Assembly: GCF_030272615.1 (NCBI RefSeq)
Contig: NC_081415.1
Span: 233,249,303 to 233,313,302 of the forward strand
From: Cryptomeria japonica
Taxonomy: Eukaryota > Streptophyta > Pinopsida > Cupressales > Cupressaceae
Direction of reading: 5' to 3'
DNA length: 64,000 nt
Shown: positions 44,521-57,300 of the stretch, piece after piece
Layout of the letters: every line of letters begins with the position of its first letter
Numbering within the stretch: the first letter of the stretch is position 1
Position numbers and translations under genes: made by a program
The notes under the pieces: model-generated
What the model was told of the DNA's origin: nothing
Seen by the model: only the letters and a program-made list of their open reading frames with translations
The model's database searches: none

Positions 44521-45793
44521 ATGGAAGGCTATAAACAATCACGCAGAATTGTGAATCTCCAAGAAGAATTGGATCATGCTAATCAAGTGATTGCAAACAT
44601 GCAGAGACAAATGCAAAAATCATTGAAAGTCAGAAGAAGATTGTTTGATGATTTACAAGACTCACAAGAGTTGGTGGAACAATTGAGACATCATCTGAGA
44701 ATAGCATATTAGAAGAGTCTGAAGAAATGATTGTAGAATTGAAAGAAAAGAACAAAGCACTGACTGATCAGCTAAAAGAAAAAAAAAAGGGAACATGAGT
44801 ATTTTAGCACACAAATGACTAAAAATCATGATGCATTGAGAACAACTAAAGATTACATAAGAGATATAGAAAGAGAAAAACAACAACTAGAAGCATTGGT
44901 GTCTGAAAAAGAATGATGAAATCACAAGGATGACTGGAATTCAACATAATCTATCTGATCAATTGGGTTATGCACATCATGAAGCAAATCTAAAAGAAAA
45001 TGAGAATCAAACATTGAAACTTGAATTATCAAGACTGATCAATGAACTTGAAGTAGAAAAGAAGTTAAAAGAAATACTGAAAAAAAGTTATGAAGTGTCA
45101 AGAATGTTGGATGAGCAACTAAACATAAGATCACCCAACAAATCTGCTCGACTCAGTTACAAAAGAAATAACTCTACCAACAAAGGAATCAACACTACCA
45201 AGAAAGGAGAATCATCAAAGAAGGCTGGAAATAAAGATAAGTTGAAAGATAGGAAGCCTATTTGTAATTATTGTGGAAAACAAGGACATACTACCAACAT
45301 GTGCCGAATAAGAAAAGGTAAGCAACCAAATGTCACTAGGTCTGATGGTTATTGTTACAATTGCAATAAGTATAGTCACACATCTAATCAATGTAGGACA
45401 AAATCTGTTATCAATTATTAGAAGGAAAAATTCAAGGGGTTTTGCAAAAATTGCAATAGATATGGACAAAGTACCAAGAAGTGTTGTTTTAAGAAGAAAA
45501 ACTATATGTGGTCTTCATACCGAGCAAATACTAGAACCTACCAAACTCACACAGATCTTAACCGACAATATACTGCAGCACCATGGGATTACAATACAAG
45601 GATATGGTGTGAATGTTGTGGAAGTTATGGACATATAAGTGCAAACTGTATGATAAGGTTTGGAATGAATAATCGGAGATCATGGAGAAATCCTAGAATG
45701 GCATGTTTTCATTGTCACAAAGTTGGACACTTGGCTAAAGATTGTAGAGATCAACCCAGAGTAGATACTGATGAAATAAGGAGCAAATTATAG
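44521..45793 (+). pseudogene. Element 3 ORF1: coiled-coil protein with five zinc knuckles
   Basis: Starts MEGYKQSRRIVNLQEELDHA shortly after the primer site. The N-terminal half is coiled coil with a stop at 44710 and a frameshift before 44930. The second half reads through one TAG (45419-45421) and holds five knuckles: CNYCGKQGHTTNMC, CYNCNKYSHTSNQC, CKNCNRYGQSTKKC (His replaced by Gln), CECCGSYGHISANC and CFHCHKVGHLAKDC. Except for the third, all ligands are kept, unlike in Elements 1 and 2. Likely an RNA-binding gag-like protein. Confidence 0.8.
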
Positions 45794-46397
45794 AAAATTT
45801 AGAAAAAGAAGGAAAATGGGTCAACTAATGAAGAAAGCACCTTACCTACCGAGTTAGGTGCATCTACTTCGAATTAATCATAAAGCTATGAAGGGACTGC
45901 ATTTTCTCAAGGTTAGATCTTAACAGTTCCTATTTAATCATGAACACAATTTCAAAATCTGCATACCTAAGATGCAATAACATTTTTTAAATACTATCTA
46001 GTCTATTTGAAGTACCAGAGAAGTTGGTAAGTGTAGGAAACCTATCTAGTCAGTAAAAATAGAGAAGGAAGATAATCGGTTTAGTGGAACCGAGTGCATT
46101 TAATGCTTATCTTACCTAGCTGCATGAAGTTTGATAAGGTAAAAGGGTGTATTTAAAGTTGTTTGTGCGGTCATTTTAGACTTACAAGTTTTCAAAGAGC
46201 AGAGCTAAGCAAATCAAAGGCGATCAAACATTTCCAAAGCTATTTCAAGGTATTTTCCAACAATCTTAAACGCATTTTCAAGCAAGTTAACCGATCAATA
46301 TTAGTTGTGAATATTTGCATTATATTTACCAAGTTGAAAGCGTTTTCTGGTTAGTTGAAACCCTAGGCTTTTTTGTTAGTAGAAAACCAAGTTTGAA
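45794..46397. other. Element 3 spacer between ORF1 and ORF2
   Basis: About 600 bp with no supportable gene; it is the counterpart of the spacers in Elements 1 and 2. Confidence 0.5.
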
Positions 46398-49300
46398 ATG
46401 ACTCCCAAGATGCAGAAACCTGTTGTAGTTGAGACTATTGAGAAGACTTCACTAAAGTATTCCTTACCTCCCAAAGTGGCATCTGAACCCGATGAGAAAA
46501 CTGCACTTTCTCTTATTCCGAATAGGGTTTTATTGGTTGAAGATGTCAGATTTTATATTAAGTGTTGTGTGGAAGAGCTAGGTCATACTGAAATTAAGGA
46601 CATGTATGATGAATTATGCACCGATGGAATCCTGGATAGTAAGTATGAGCATATCAAAGTTAAGGGATTGAAAGCCCTAACTTATCCTCAATTTTTCAAA
46701 CCCCAATGGGTCAAATTTTTCTTGAGCAGAGTGCATGATGACTTTATGTGGTTAGAGGAGCAACCGTTCAAAATCACCAAGGAGATTATTCACATAATAA
46801 CCGGATACCCTATATTCGACCATGCCCAAGCATAGAAGATGATTTCATAGAAGGAATTGATAACTTTAACTGGAGTTGAGTTTGATTGCAGAGGTCTTAA
46901 GTTGAATAATGTAACAGATGCAGAGCTAAAGTTCGCAATTAGAGTCATTGGTTATTGTTTCTTTCAATCAACAAGAGAAAACATTGTACTGTGTGCAGCT
47001 ATGGATTTGGCCTATAAAATTGTGAAAAAGGGTATGAAAGTAGATTTATGTGAAGTATTATTGAAGAACCTTTTTGAAAATCTCAACACAGTAAGGAAAC
47101 CTAAGAAGAATAACACTGCTAACACACCAAAGTTTGGGTCACTCTTAGTGTGTATGTTCTTCTATTTTCAGAAGTTCTTTCCTTCAGTTGGTAACATCAT
47201 TTGGGAATTACACCGACCACTCACTCATCAAAAAAATAATTTTATCAATCAACTAGGTGATAATTTCAATGAGATAATGGATGATTACTTTAACAAATTT
47301 CAGGACAAGATGCATAACAAGTACAGGATCCCACCTCAGCTAGTGGAAAAATATAAAGATACTATATGTTTTGAAGTGGACACCGACTACTGTTATGTCA
47401 ATGCAGTAGAACCTAGGACTCAATCTTTACCGCCTATGGGTTATGCGATTGATGTTGATATTACTCAACAATAGATAGATGCCTTTTTGACACTTCCAAG
47501 GCACTCAACCGAGATCAGGCATGGTACCTATGAAGAGGTAAAAGAAAAAGTAAAACTGAGTATTGTGGTACCAAAGGCTACCAGGAAAACCACTAAAATG
47601 ATCAAAGATTTAATTGAGAAATTTGGAGAAGGTTCTACCTCCACACCTACTAAACCAATAGGTAGGAAAGATGATCAACTTTCAATTGAGGAAGAATCTG
47701 AAGCTCAAGAAGGAGCAATTACACTGAGCACTAAGTTGCCAAAGGGCAAAATTTTGAAAAGAAAGAAATTGGATACAACTAAGGTATCACTGACTCCACC
47801 AGTTAAGCGACCTAACACTAGATCATCTGCAGTGTCACTCGATAAGAGGCAAAAAAATGTTGAATTGCCTAAAGTTACAAAGACTTATAGAAAGTCGACT
47901 AGAAGACTCATTTTGAATGAGTCAAGTGACACTGAATCTGAAGATCCAAATAAATTTCAGATTGTTAAAAGCACAAAGGAAGATGTACACAGTGTTGACA
48001 ATTTTTGTACAAAATTGAAACAATATGGAGGATTTGGATCATTTAGATATGTAAAATATGACTCTCGAATAGAAGAAGAAAAGAGGCAAACAAAGGAGTC
48101 AGTAGTACGTACACTTCTCAAATTCCGAGTAGTTCCATTGGAAGTAACTAATTTTCTTCCAAAATCATTGTACTCTCATATTGACAACAGATGGAAATAT
48201 GCTATGGACTCGGAGAAATAGGTAAGAGAAAGAGTTTTGGTACATCTCTTTCTAGACATGTTAGTAGATGTTATAAGAAATCATTTGAAAAACTACCAGA
48301 CAAATTTTCAAGTAAAGCAAAGGGCCTTGAAAATGATGAATGGTCTTTATCTTGAAGTAGAGAAGGAAACTAAAGAAAAATGGCAAGAAATTTTCAGAAT
48401 TCAGATTGAAGAGACTCAAGGTGAAGTGGAAATAGTTGACATCACTGAGCAAGATCCTGCTTGAACTATTCAACAAGATAAGGATGTCATGGACACTGAG
48501 GCACAATAAGAAGAGATGATAGAAGGAAATGCCTATGCCAAACTGGTATCAAGTGAATCAGTTTTGGAACAAGTTAAGTCCTATCCTCCGGTAACTCAAC
48601 AAGTGACAACTGAGAAACCTCAGGATACCAAACAAGGTAAAGAGGATCAAAAGGATACACAAGGTGAATCTACCTCTCAGGCCCCAGGTGAGAAAACTTC
48701 TCAAGCTCCTGCAAGCACTGAAACTGTTGCCACTGAGACCCCAAGCAAGGAAACACCAAAGGATACAATAGAGGCTTCAAAAACTGACAAAAGTGTTGCT
48801 CCCACTGAGCAACATACCGAGGAAGATCAAGCCTCCAAAGCCATTGTACTTATTCAACCGGTGAAGGCATCATCATCAAAGAAGAAGAAAGCAAAGAAGC
48901 ATAGTTTCAAGATAGATCTGTCAAAGCCTATTGTGTTGCCAAATGTTGACATTTCAAAACTAAAAGGGCAAGAACTTATTGAAATTAGAGAACTTTGTAA
49001 AGCCAAAGCAGAATAGGAAAAACAGATAGCTATTCAGAAGAAGAACCGAGTACTTCAGAAGGTTAAAACATTATCGATAGACATGCTACTTGAAGCTACC
49101 ATAAATAAAGATGTTGCCATCCATATGCAATTGGATGAACTACTCACTCAATTAGAAGCATCATAAGTAGATGCATCAGAATACCTTAGCAAATTAAAAG
49201 ACAAAGAGCTAACTGCCAAGATGATTGAAGAAGTGCAAAAGGCAATTGCTATAGTTAAAGTCAAGCTTGTTGGATTCATTGCTGAGTTATCCCCTCAACT

Positions 49301-49673
49301 CAAGCACATTATTTACTTATTCCAGAAGTTATGTACATTTTCATTCTTTATTAAAGATATCAAGCATAAGACTGAAGTCATTGAAAAAGAGATTACCGAT
49401 CTCTCAAATAAACTGACTACCAAGCCAAATTCTATTCAGAATTTTTATACAAAGCTACAAACTCTTATGGCTCAGCAGTTAGAACTTTGGAATGAAGAGC
49501 ACAAAATAAGAATGGATATTATGACTCTTCAAACATTATTTATTCCCCATTTATCATCTGTTCAAGAGAAGATCAACCAAGCTACACAATTATCCACTCA
49601 ACCAAAGGGAAGCACTTTAGATGGTTTGATTTCACTGTCAGCTGATATTACAACTCAGAATTCTTTAATGTAA
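46398..49673 (+). pseudogene. Element 3 ORF2, unknown retroelement protein, best-preserved copy
   Basis: One frame of 1092 codons from ATG (MTPKMQKPVVVETIEKT) to TAA, with no frameshift. It is interrupted only by stops, mostly TAG (46833, 46848, 47472, 48219 and 49014 among them). Shared blocks are LSRVHDDFMWLEEQPFKIT, then VIGYCFFQSTRENIV, then PKFGSLLVCMFFYFQKFFP. A Lys/Thr/Pro/Ser-rich middle with basic clusters and a segment ending LYSHIDNRWKYAM (compare LDNKWRIA of Element 1) follow. Next is a Thr/Glu/Lys-rich tail (about 48516-48900) and an amphipathic coiled-coil end. ORF2 length is nearly the same in Elements 1 and 3. Function unknown. Confidence 0.8.
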
Positions 49674-50047
49674 AGTGTCAAGGATGCACTTACCAATGCT
49701 CTCACCGATGCTCGTACTAAGTATAAATCTATTTTTGACCAGTTACCCCCACCTAATGGTAACTAGTTTTGATGTTTGTCAAAAAGGGGGAGTGTACCAA
49801 GTATACAGAGTATCTGAGTTTATAGAGTGTATACTATCTACTGAGTGTACATATGACATTGCCAAGGGGAGCATGGAACATCAGGAGCATGCAAATGAAG
49901 TTATGTACAACATATTGATAAGAGGAGTATGTATTTGACGTATTTATTAGAACAAATGTATATACTATCATTTTAGTCAAATTTTGTAAGTATATAGATT
50001 TTGTGTTATGACTTTGAAAGGAGTTTTGTCAAACATACCAAACTAAT
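49674..50047 (+). other. Element 3 3' untranslated region
   Basis: About 370 bp, no gene. A purine tract GTCAAAAAGGGGGAGTG at 49778-49793 precedes the terminal one by about 270 bp. Confidence 0.6.
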
Positions 50048-50062
50048 GTCAAAAGGAGAGAT
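50048..50062 (+). other. Element 3 polypurine tract
   Basis: GTCAAAAGGAGAGAT directly before the 3' LTR start TGTTACT. Confidence 0.8.
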
Positions 50063-51113
50063 TGTTACTATTTACTAAGTTGTCATTAGTTTTATATCCA
50101 AAGTCATCCTATATACTCTAGTCGGTTATTACTACCGAAATATTTAGTCGGTAAGTACTAAGGCTGTCGGTTACAGAAGAAAGGCTAGTCACTGAGATGA
50201 GAGATATCGAGCTGCCTACCGAGTAAAGTTCCTATGTCTACTGAGCAACAAAGAAGGTACACTGAGTTAATATGAACTGAGTGGAACGTGTTACCAGATT
50301 CAATGAACCTGGACACATATGTGGAAACATGTTACAAGATTCAAGAACAGGGAACCATTACTACATAGAGAATTTCACTCTAAGATTTTGTATGATTTTG
50401 AGGAAGTTTATCCAATGAAATAATCTCTATGTTTATTCATTCGATAAAACATGTTTGTATGATCGATGTATGAACAAGATCACTGTCTCAGAGATCTATA
50501 TATACAGAGTATACAGAAGAGGTCACCGAGTTGATTTATCAATTACTGAGGGATGCTATGAGCATGGTAATTTCATATTGAGCACATAGAGTCTGCTATA
50601 ACATTTCAGATGTAAAGTTGCAGATATTTGTAAAGATTTTTGATTGAACTATTTAGTTGTAATAGAAACCTTTAATAGGGTAAAAGACTCTAACAAAGTC
50701 TATAAATTGTAAAGCCTTTAACCAGGTACAACATTTTGTAAAAGTGTTTGTAAAATCCTTTAGCAAGGTAGATCTAAAGATCTTGATACTCCTAATAGGG
50801 TAAGCTATCAGAAATAGCTAAACATGTAGCTCTAACCGAGCAACCTTTATTAATGCAGTAGTGAAGTTGTGGGTGCCATCCCCACTGCAGTTTTTCTCTC
50901 TAACAAAGAGTTTCTGTGTAACCAAAATATTTGAGTTATGGAGTGAAATGTGTATGAATGTTATTTCTATGATTATGCTTTAGAATTATATATTATGAGT
51001 TCAACTATATACAGTTTATGTTTATCAGTAAGATTGTTTTTGAAGAAATTTTTTTGGAGTACTGATTCACCCCTCCCCTCTCAGTACATTAGCTTTCCTA
51101 GTTGGACCTAACA
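50063..51113 (+). repeat. Element 3 3' LTR (1051 bp)
   Basis: Matches the 5' LTR except for scattered substitutions and a 139-bp deletion whose junction is near 50506, between copies of an ACAAAGTA-like direct repeat. The deletion exactly accounts for the net length difference. Confidence 0.92.
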
Positions 51114-51118
51114 ATAGA
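51114..51118. repeat. Target-site duplication of Element 3, right copy (ATAGA)
   Basis: Exact copy of 43264-43268. Confidence 0.93.
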
Positions 51119-52299
51119 TGTTAAGACTAAACTTCTCAATTTTTGAACATGTCATAGGTTTGGTTGAATCATATAGTTAGAACACATTTTGGATCCTCCT
51201 CATAGAAAGGGATACCCAAGGAAACCAATACAGTTGTGCATACCTCTCAAAGGGTAATAGGGAAATTGGTATTAGAGACTGGTACATCTCATGTAGACTC
51301 ACAATCTAGTGGAGGTAATGATCCCCCTTAGAAAGATTAGAAACTAAAATCTATTTGTGAAGCAATTTCTATAACACCACCAAAGAGGAAAAGAAAAGCC
51401 TTGTAGATTAGTTCCAGTGAAGAAGATAGTCAATTTCTTGATCAATTAGGAGAGAAAAATCCTCTAGTTTCCCTTTTTGAGGATGAAGATCTATAGACAC
51501 CTACAACTAATGTTCCCATGCTGACACTTGACATCGCCACTAATAGTTTGCCTATTAAAATTTCAACAAACACTTTGTCTACTCCTAATGAAATTATCTC
51601 TATGCATCGATTTGAGCTACAAAAGACAAAAAGAGAAACCAATCAGTTATTTGCTACCATTCTGGAGATGGGAGAAATTATCATGTTTCCCTCTAGTGTC
51701 TTGATTTCAAAGCATATAATTGAGAACCCTACAACAGATAACATTTCTATTTGGATGAAAATGTTAGACTAGAAACACCATGTTACGAATGAATTCCAAT
51801 CCCATCTTACAGCTTCAGTGATTCAAAATGTAAATCTTCAGTGGGACATACAGGGAACTTTTGATACAATCGGTATAAATATACTTGGAGATGATGGAAA
51901 TGAGTTGTTAGGAGGGAAAATAGTGAGAAGATATTTTTGCTAGAAAGTGGAAGATAGTCTCTCTTGAGCTAATACTTGATCTAAATATTTAGAACGTTTA
52001 AAAGATGTGATGATGGTGTTAAATCTTGTTAGTGAAGAAGTCAAGGATATTCCTAGAAAAATTGTTGAAGACAACTAGAAGATCATCAAATGGAGGATTA
52101 GAGTTGGATCCATGGTTGAACCTGCAACATAGAAGATATCACCGATTCTCTCCAATTTCAGAGCATAGAGAAGAAAATTAAACCCACAGGTGGCACAACA
52201 ACTCCAAGGCAGTATAACAGATACAACAATGGATCAAGAGGCAACACATGATGTGGTGGGGCTGGAAGATGAAGAAGAATATGGGGACATGGCATTTTA
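51119..52299 (+). pseudogene. Unknown long ORF, segment 3 of 3 (C-terminus)
   Basis: Resumes after Element 3. Pieces include ITPPKRKRKA (a basic patch), an acidic Ser/Glu/Asp run (SSSEEDSQFLDQLGEK), an 84-residue open piece at 51518-51772 starting MLTLDIATNSLPIKI, then LERLKDVMMVLNLVSEEVKD. It ends with an acidic VGLEDEEEYGDMAF and TAA at about 52297. Many stops. With its other two segments the original protein would have been roughly 850-900 residues. The charged tail resembles retroelement passenger ORFs, but I cannot name the family. Confidence 0.55.
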
Positions 52300-52860
52300 A
52301 TTTCTTGTTCCTTAGTTAGTTTTCTTATTTTTCAAGTCTTTGGATCAAAACTATTGGTCCTGGCAGACTGTTTATTTTTAAGTTATATTTTGAACTTTAT
52401 TTAGTTAGTTGTCTTCAAGAAGCCATTATTTTAATTAAAAATTTGTAAGGGTCCCAATTTTTGGTCGAAGTTATTTTCATTTTTAGTTGACAGTAGCATT
52501 TTAGTTTTAGAAAAGCTTAATAGAATTCCGTTTCAAGGAGACTTTGTGCTAGTTCAATTGGAATTCTAATCTATATCTGATGCTATCATCTATATTTATA
52601 TCTGAATAATTTGTTGAATGTGGGAATATCTATTCTCCATTTTAGACTTTGAGCTATAGTGGAGAGTAGTTTCCTGTATTATTTTGGATTTGAGGTGAAT
52701 GAGATGCATGTTGTTGTTACTAATCTCTTTATGAGTGGATCATTTACTAGCTGAAATCTTTGTATGAATGCCTGTGGATGATTTTTGTTTAAGTTATATG
52801 AAGATTGATTTTTACACTTTTCTATAAAGATCATGTGTGGTTAATCTCATCTTTATTTTC
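52300..52860. other. Noncoding 3' flank of the unknown ORF
   Basis: AT-rich, no gene seen. It ends at the Element 4 5' LTR. Confidence 0.45.
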
Positions 52861-54334
52861 TGTTGGCATTTCAATAAGGATATTGAGAAGGTTGTTGATG
52901 GTTATGGATATAACTGATTAAGGATGTTTACTATCTTAATATTATTATTTTGTCATTGATGTCAAGAAATTGATTTTCTAATTCAGTATGATGTTGCCAT
53001 ATCTTAAGAAGTATGATTTGATGAGTATAAAGATGTCGGTAAAAGACATAGACAGAATGTGATGAATAAGGGGAGGAATAAGTTATTCAATGGGCAACTA
53101 TTACCGAGTTAGACAATGATGAGATCATGACATTTAGATTGTTTTGATATCCAACATATGTTGTTGATTGTAAGGTTAATACTATACTATGTTACTGAGC
53201 AAAGAACCTAGTCGGTAAACCCTAAGGTTATCGCTATCGGTTAATGATGGCAGAATGTCTACCAAGTGAAGTTTAGTATTTACCAAGTTGCAACTAAGTA
53301 GTAACAGAATGCATTAAATGAATATAAGCATTATTTAATGAATGAAGCTGATGAGCTGGAACTAATTAAATGATTGTTATGCCATGCATGAAGTTTGTTA
53401 AAGAATCTATGGTAAAGGAAAATCAGTAGGAAGATCTACAATGTAGATTGAACCGCAATACCCTAACACAAGTTCCAAGAAATGTATGCAAGTTCCAAGG
53501 TGGGGTAAAACATTTTCAGATCGAAGGATACATTGAACCTAGTCAAATTTTGAAGATCTGATGGCTATGATTGATCATGGGAAATATGATCAAGGAGATT
53601 AAGTGGTTGACAAATTGTTTATAAATAAGGAACTATTGATAAACAATGTATGCAGGCAAGTGTATGCACAAGGATGCTACATAGTGATTACTGAGCACAG
53701 AAGCTTGAAGACCTGTTTGAATAACAAAGTATAGAGCCCAGCAGATGGACAAGGTAAAGTTCTATGTCTATATTGTAATGAGCAAATAAGAATCTTCTTT
53801 AGCATTTTTTATGTGAAGTTGTAGATAGATTTTTATTACTGTTATTTTGTAAAGTGACAGAAAATCTGTTAACCGAGTGGACTTAACAGTCTTATTTGTA
53901 AAACCCTCTAGCAAGGTGACATTCTGATTGAGTGTTTGAAATCCTTTAACAAGGTCACTTCTAACAAGGTGAAGATCCTAAAAGATCTGAGGGAAATCCC
54001 TTAAACGGGTCACATCTAGCAATGTGTTTGTAATCTTTAACAGGATTTGCTTTTAACCGAGCATACTTTAGAAGAGTATATTTCTTAGTGGGTCCGAAAT
54101 CCCACAGTGGTTTTTCCCTATTTGGGTTTCCACGTTAAATCTGGTGTTATGAGTTTTATGTTGTTTATATGCTTTTGAGTTTGCATGTTTAGCAGTTTTG
54201 GTTATATTACTGAAGTATATGTTACTGAGGTTGAATCTGTTGTTTTTATGGAAGATTAAGGTTGTATGATTCACCCCCACCTCTCATCTTATTAGCTTGG
54301 CATCTATACTTAACATTAAGTATCAGAACTATCA
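52861..54334 (+). repeat. Element 4 5' LTR (1474 bp)
   Basis: TGTTGGCATT to ACTATCA, two bases before the primer site. TATAAATA at 53620-53627 is a likely TATA box. A C-rich ATTCACCCCCACCTC lies near the 3' end, as in Elements 1-3. Confidence 0.88.
53620..53627 (+). promoter_or_regulatory. TATA box of Element 4 5' LTR
   Basis: TATAAATA about two thirds into the LTR, a suitable position for the U3/R boundary. Confidence 0.55.
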
Positions 54335-54336
54335 AT

Positions 54337-54348
54337 TGGTATCAGAGC
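54337..54348 (+). other. Element 4 primer-binding site (initiator Met-tRNA)
   Basis: TGGTATCAGAGC, two bases after the LTR end. Confidence 0.92.
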
Positions 54349-54398
54349 TTTGGACTCTGGAAGAAAAAGTTTAAAGGTACTGGAGAAAAGATCCAAAG

Positions 54399-57300
54399 AT
54401 GTATAAGAGGGATGCACCAAAGCTGAATAAGTCAAGTTTCTCTACATGGTAGAAAAGGATGAAGCTGCACCTATCAGAAGTTGGAGAAAATGATGTATAT
54501 TATCTGGAGAATGATTTCATTACACCGAGAACCTATCCATTGACAATGGAAGAGATAAAAGAAAAGCAAGAACATATCCAAGCAATGATTGAAATAACAT
54601 CTGCATTGACCGACTCAGAGTTTAATGACCTCGAAGGCTGCAATGATGCAAAGACAATGTGGGACAAGCTCATATCTGTGTATGGTAGAGATGAACATGT
54701 TCAAAGAGAAAAAGTGGATAGTCTAAGAGGACAACTTGAATATATGAGGATGAATGAAGGTGAGAACATAACCCAGTACAGTACAAGACTAAAGGAGATT
54801 GTCAATCAAATCAAAGGAGCAGGTGGAACTATTGAAGAAAAGGATATAACAAGTAAGTTGTTAAGAACCCTTCTAGCAGCTTATGCAATCCGAGTCTCTG
54901 CAATCAATGAATTTAGGTCTGTACCCAATATGCCAGTTTCTTTAGATGCTACTATTGGTAAGCTACATGCATTTGAGTTAAGTAACTTTGATAACAGTGG
55001 GTCATCGGTAAATAAAGTTGAATCTGCATTCAGTTCTTTTCATATTGGTGAATCTGATGATTATAATGATAGAATGAGTAAGTACACTAAAGGGGATCAC
55101 AGTGGAGCAAGTGAAAGATTTCGCAAGAACATGGAAGAAGTACACAAGTTGTATGAGGAAATCAGAAAGCAAGAAGAGTTTGAAGCACTATTAGCCAAAA
55201 GGTTACCAAGAGGCAAAGGTAAGTATAAAGGAAAACTATCTTTGAAATGTTTCAATTGGGATAAGATAGGACATATGGCTTCTAACTATCCTAACAAAGA
55301 TTCTACTGAAAAGAGAGATTACCGAGATGATAGACAAAAAGATAATCATTACAGAGGACACCGAGACTTCAGAAGAAGAGATAGAAAGTCATGCTTAATA
55401 GCTGATGAGGAAGCCAATGATGATAAATCAGATGAAACTGATACAGAGGAAGTAGTTTATGTGGCTATCAATGATGGATCAGATGAAGAAAGGTATGAAG
55501 AAAAATCCCTAATATCTCACATAAATACTAATGATTCTTGGATTATAGATAGTGGATGCTCACATCATATGACAAGTGATAAACACAAGTTTGTTATGTT
55601 AGAAGATTATGATGGAGGTTATGTAAGATTTGGTAATGATGCACCATGTCCGGTAAAAGGTAAAGGATCCATAAAACTTCTTGACAATGCAAGATACAAT
55701 GATGTTTATTGGGTTGAAGGTTTGAAATATAATTTCTTGAGTGTAGCACAGCTAAACAACACAGGTTACCGAATAGAATTTCAGAAAGGAATTGTCAAAG
55801 TTCATGATAAGCATGGAAAGTTAGCTGCTACCAGGACACAAACAAAAGGTAACACATTTCACCTTGACTCAACTCGGAATAAGTGTCTGTATGCAAAGAT
55901 AGATGATACCTGGTTATGGCAAAAAATGTTTTGTCATGTAAATTTTGATAATCTGATCAAAATAAGCAAGAAGCACCGAGTAAGAGGTCTACCGAGTCTT
56001 GAAAAACCTGAGAATGCTATGTGCTGATGATGCCAGATGGGTAAAATGACAAGATCAAGCTTTACAAGTAAGTCCTACACTTATAAGGGAATTTTAGATC
56101 TTGTGCACATTGATCTTTGTGGTCCTATGAAAGTTCAAAGTTATTATGGTGATAAATATTTCATATTATTTATGGATGATTATTCAAGGATGATGTCAGT
56201 TATGTTTTTAAAAGAAAAATTAGAAGCTTTTCAAATGTTTAAATGGTACAAGGCAAGAGTTGAAAATGAAACAGGAAGACAACTGAAATGTCTTAGATCA
56301 GATAGAGGAGGAGAGTTCATAGCTGATGAGTTCAACTTATATTGCAATGATCATGGTATAAAAAGACAAGTCTCTGCAACGAGAACTCCACAACAAAATG
56401 GAATAGCTGAGAGAAGAAATAGATCTATTGTGGATTGTGCCAGAACCCTGATGATTGAAAAGAAAGTGCCACAAACATTTTGGAGAGAAGCAATAAGCAC
56501 AACAGTTTACACCCTAAACCGAGTACAACTGAAAAAAGGAACTTTGAAGACACCATATGAAATCGGGTATGACAAGAAACCTAATGTAAGCTACTTCAAA
56601 ATCTTTGGAAGTAGATGCTCTGTACACAAAGATGATAGAAATGGCAAGTTTGATTAGAAAAGTGAAGAAGGAACATTTCTTGGTTATTCTTCTAGAAGTA
56701 AAGCATTTAAATGTCTGATCAAATCATCTAACAAAATAGTAGAAAGTGCAAATGTGAAAATCGATGAATTTGCTTAAAGAAATGATGAAGTAAACTCCAA
56801 GGAACCAGAAGATTATGATGAATTTGTCTATGTTCAACCGACAAGTCTTACCGAGAGAGTTACTGAAGGAAATGAAGATAATGTCCAGTTATTGAGTGAT
56901 GAAGAAGATCATACAGAGCCTACCGAGCCTATATTAGCCAAGTATGTCAGAAGACATCATGCATCAAGTCAGATTATAGGAGATAAAGATGATCTAGTGA
57001 TGACAAGGAACAAATTGAGATAGAACACATGTCTGATATCTGAATTTGAACCGAGAATAGTGAAAGAGGCATTTAACAGTGAAGATTGGATAAATGCTAT
57101 GACAGAAGAGATTGATCAAATCAAGAAGAATGACACATGAACACTAGTCCCAAGACCGAAGGACAAAAATGTAATTGGTACAAAGTGGATTTTCATAAAC
57201 AAGCTGAATGAAAAAGGTGAGGTCATTCGAAATAAAGCAAGACTAGTTTGCAAAGGTTATGCCGAAGAAGAAGGAATTAATTATGGTGAGACTTTTGCAC

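Larger units (their letters stand above)
43269..51113 (+). mobile_element. Element 3: non-autonomous Copia-type LTR retrotransposon
   Basis: A 7.85-kb plus-oriented element with LTRs of 1190 and 1051 bp, an exact ATAGA duplication, a canonical primer-binding site and a polypurine tract. Its interior has ORF1 (five zinc knuckles) and a 3.3-kb ORF2 of unknown function, both homologous to those of Elements 1 and 2; there are no pol enzymes. ORF2 has not lost frame, only gained stops. The 3' LTR lacks 139 bp present in the 5' LTR. It is inserted in the unknown ORF (33912-52299). Confidence 0.93.
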
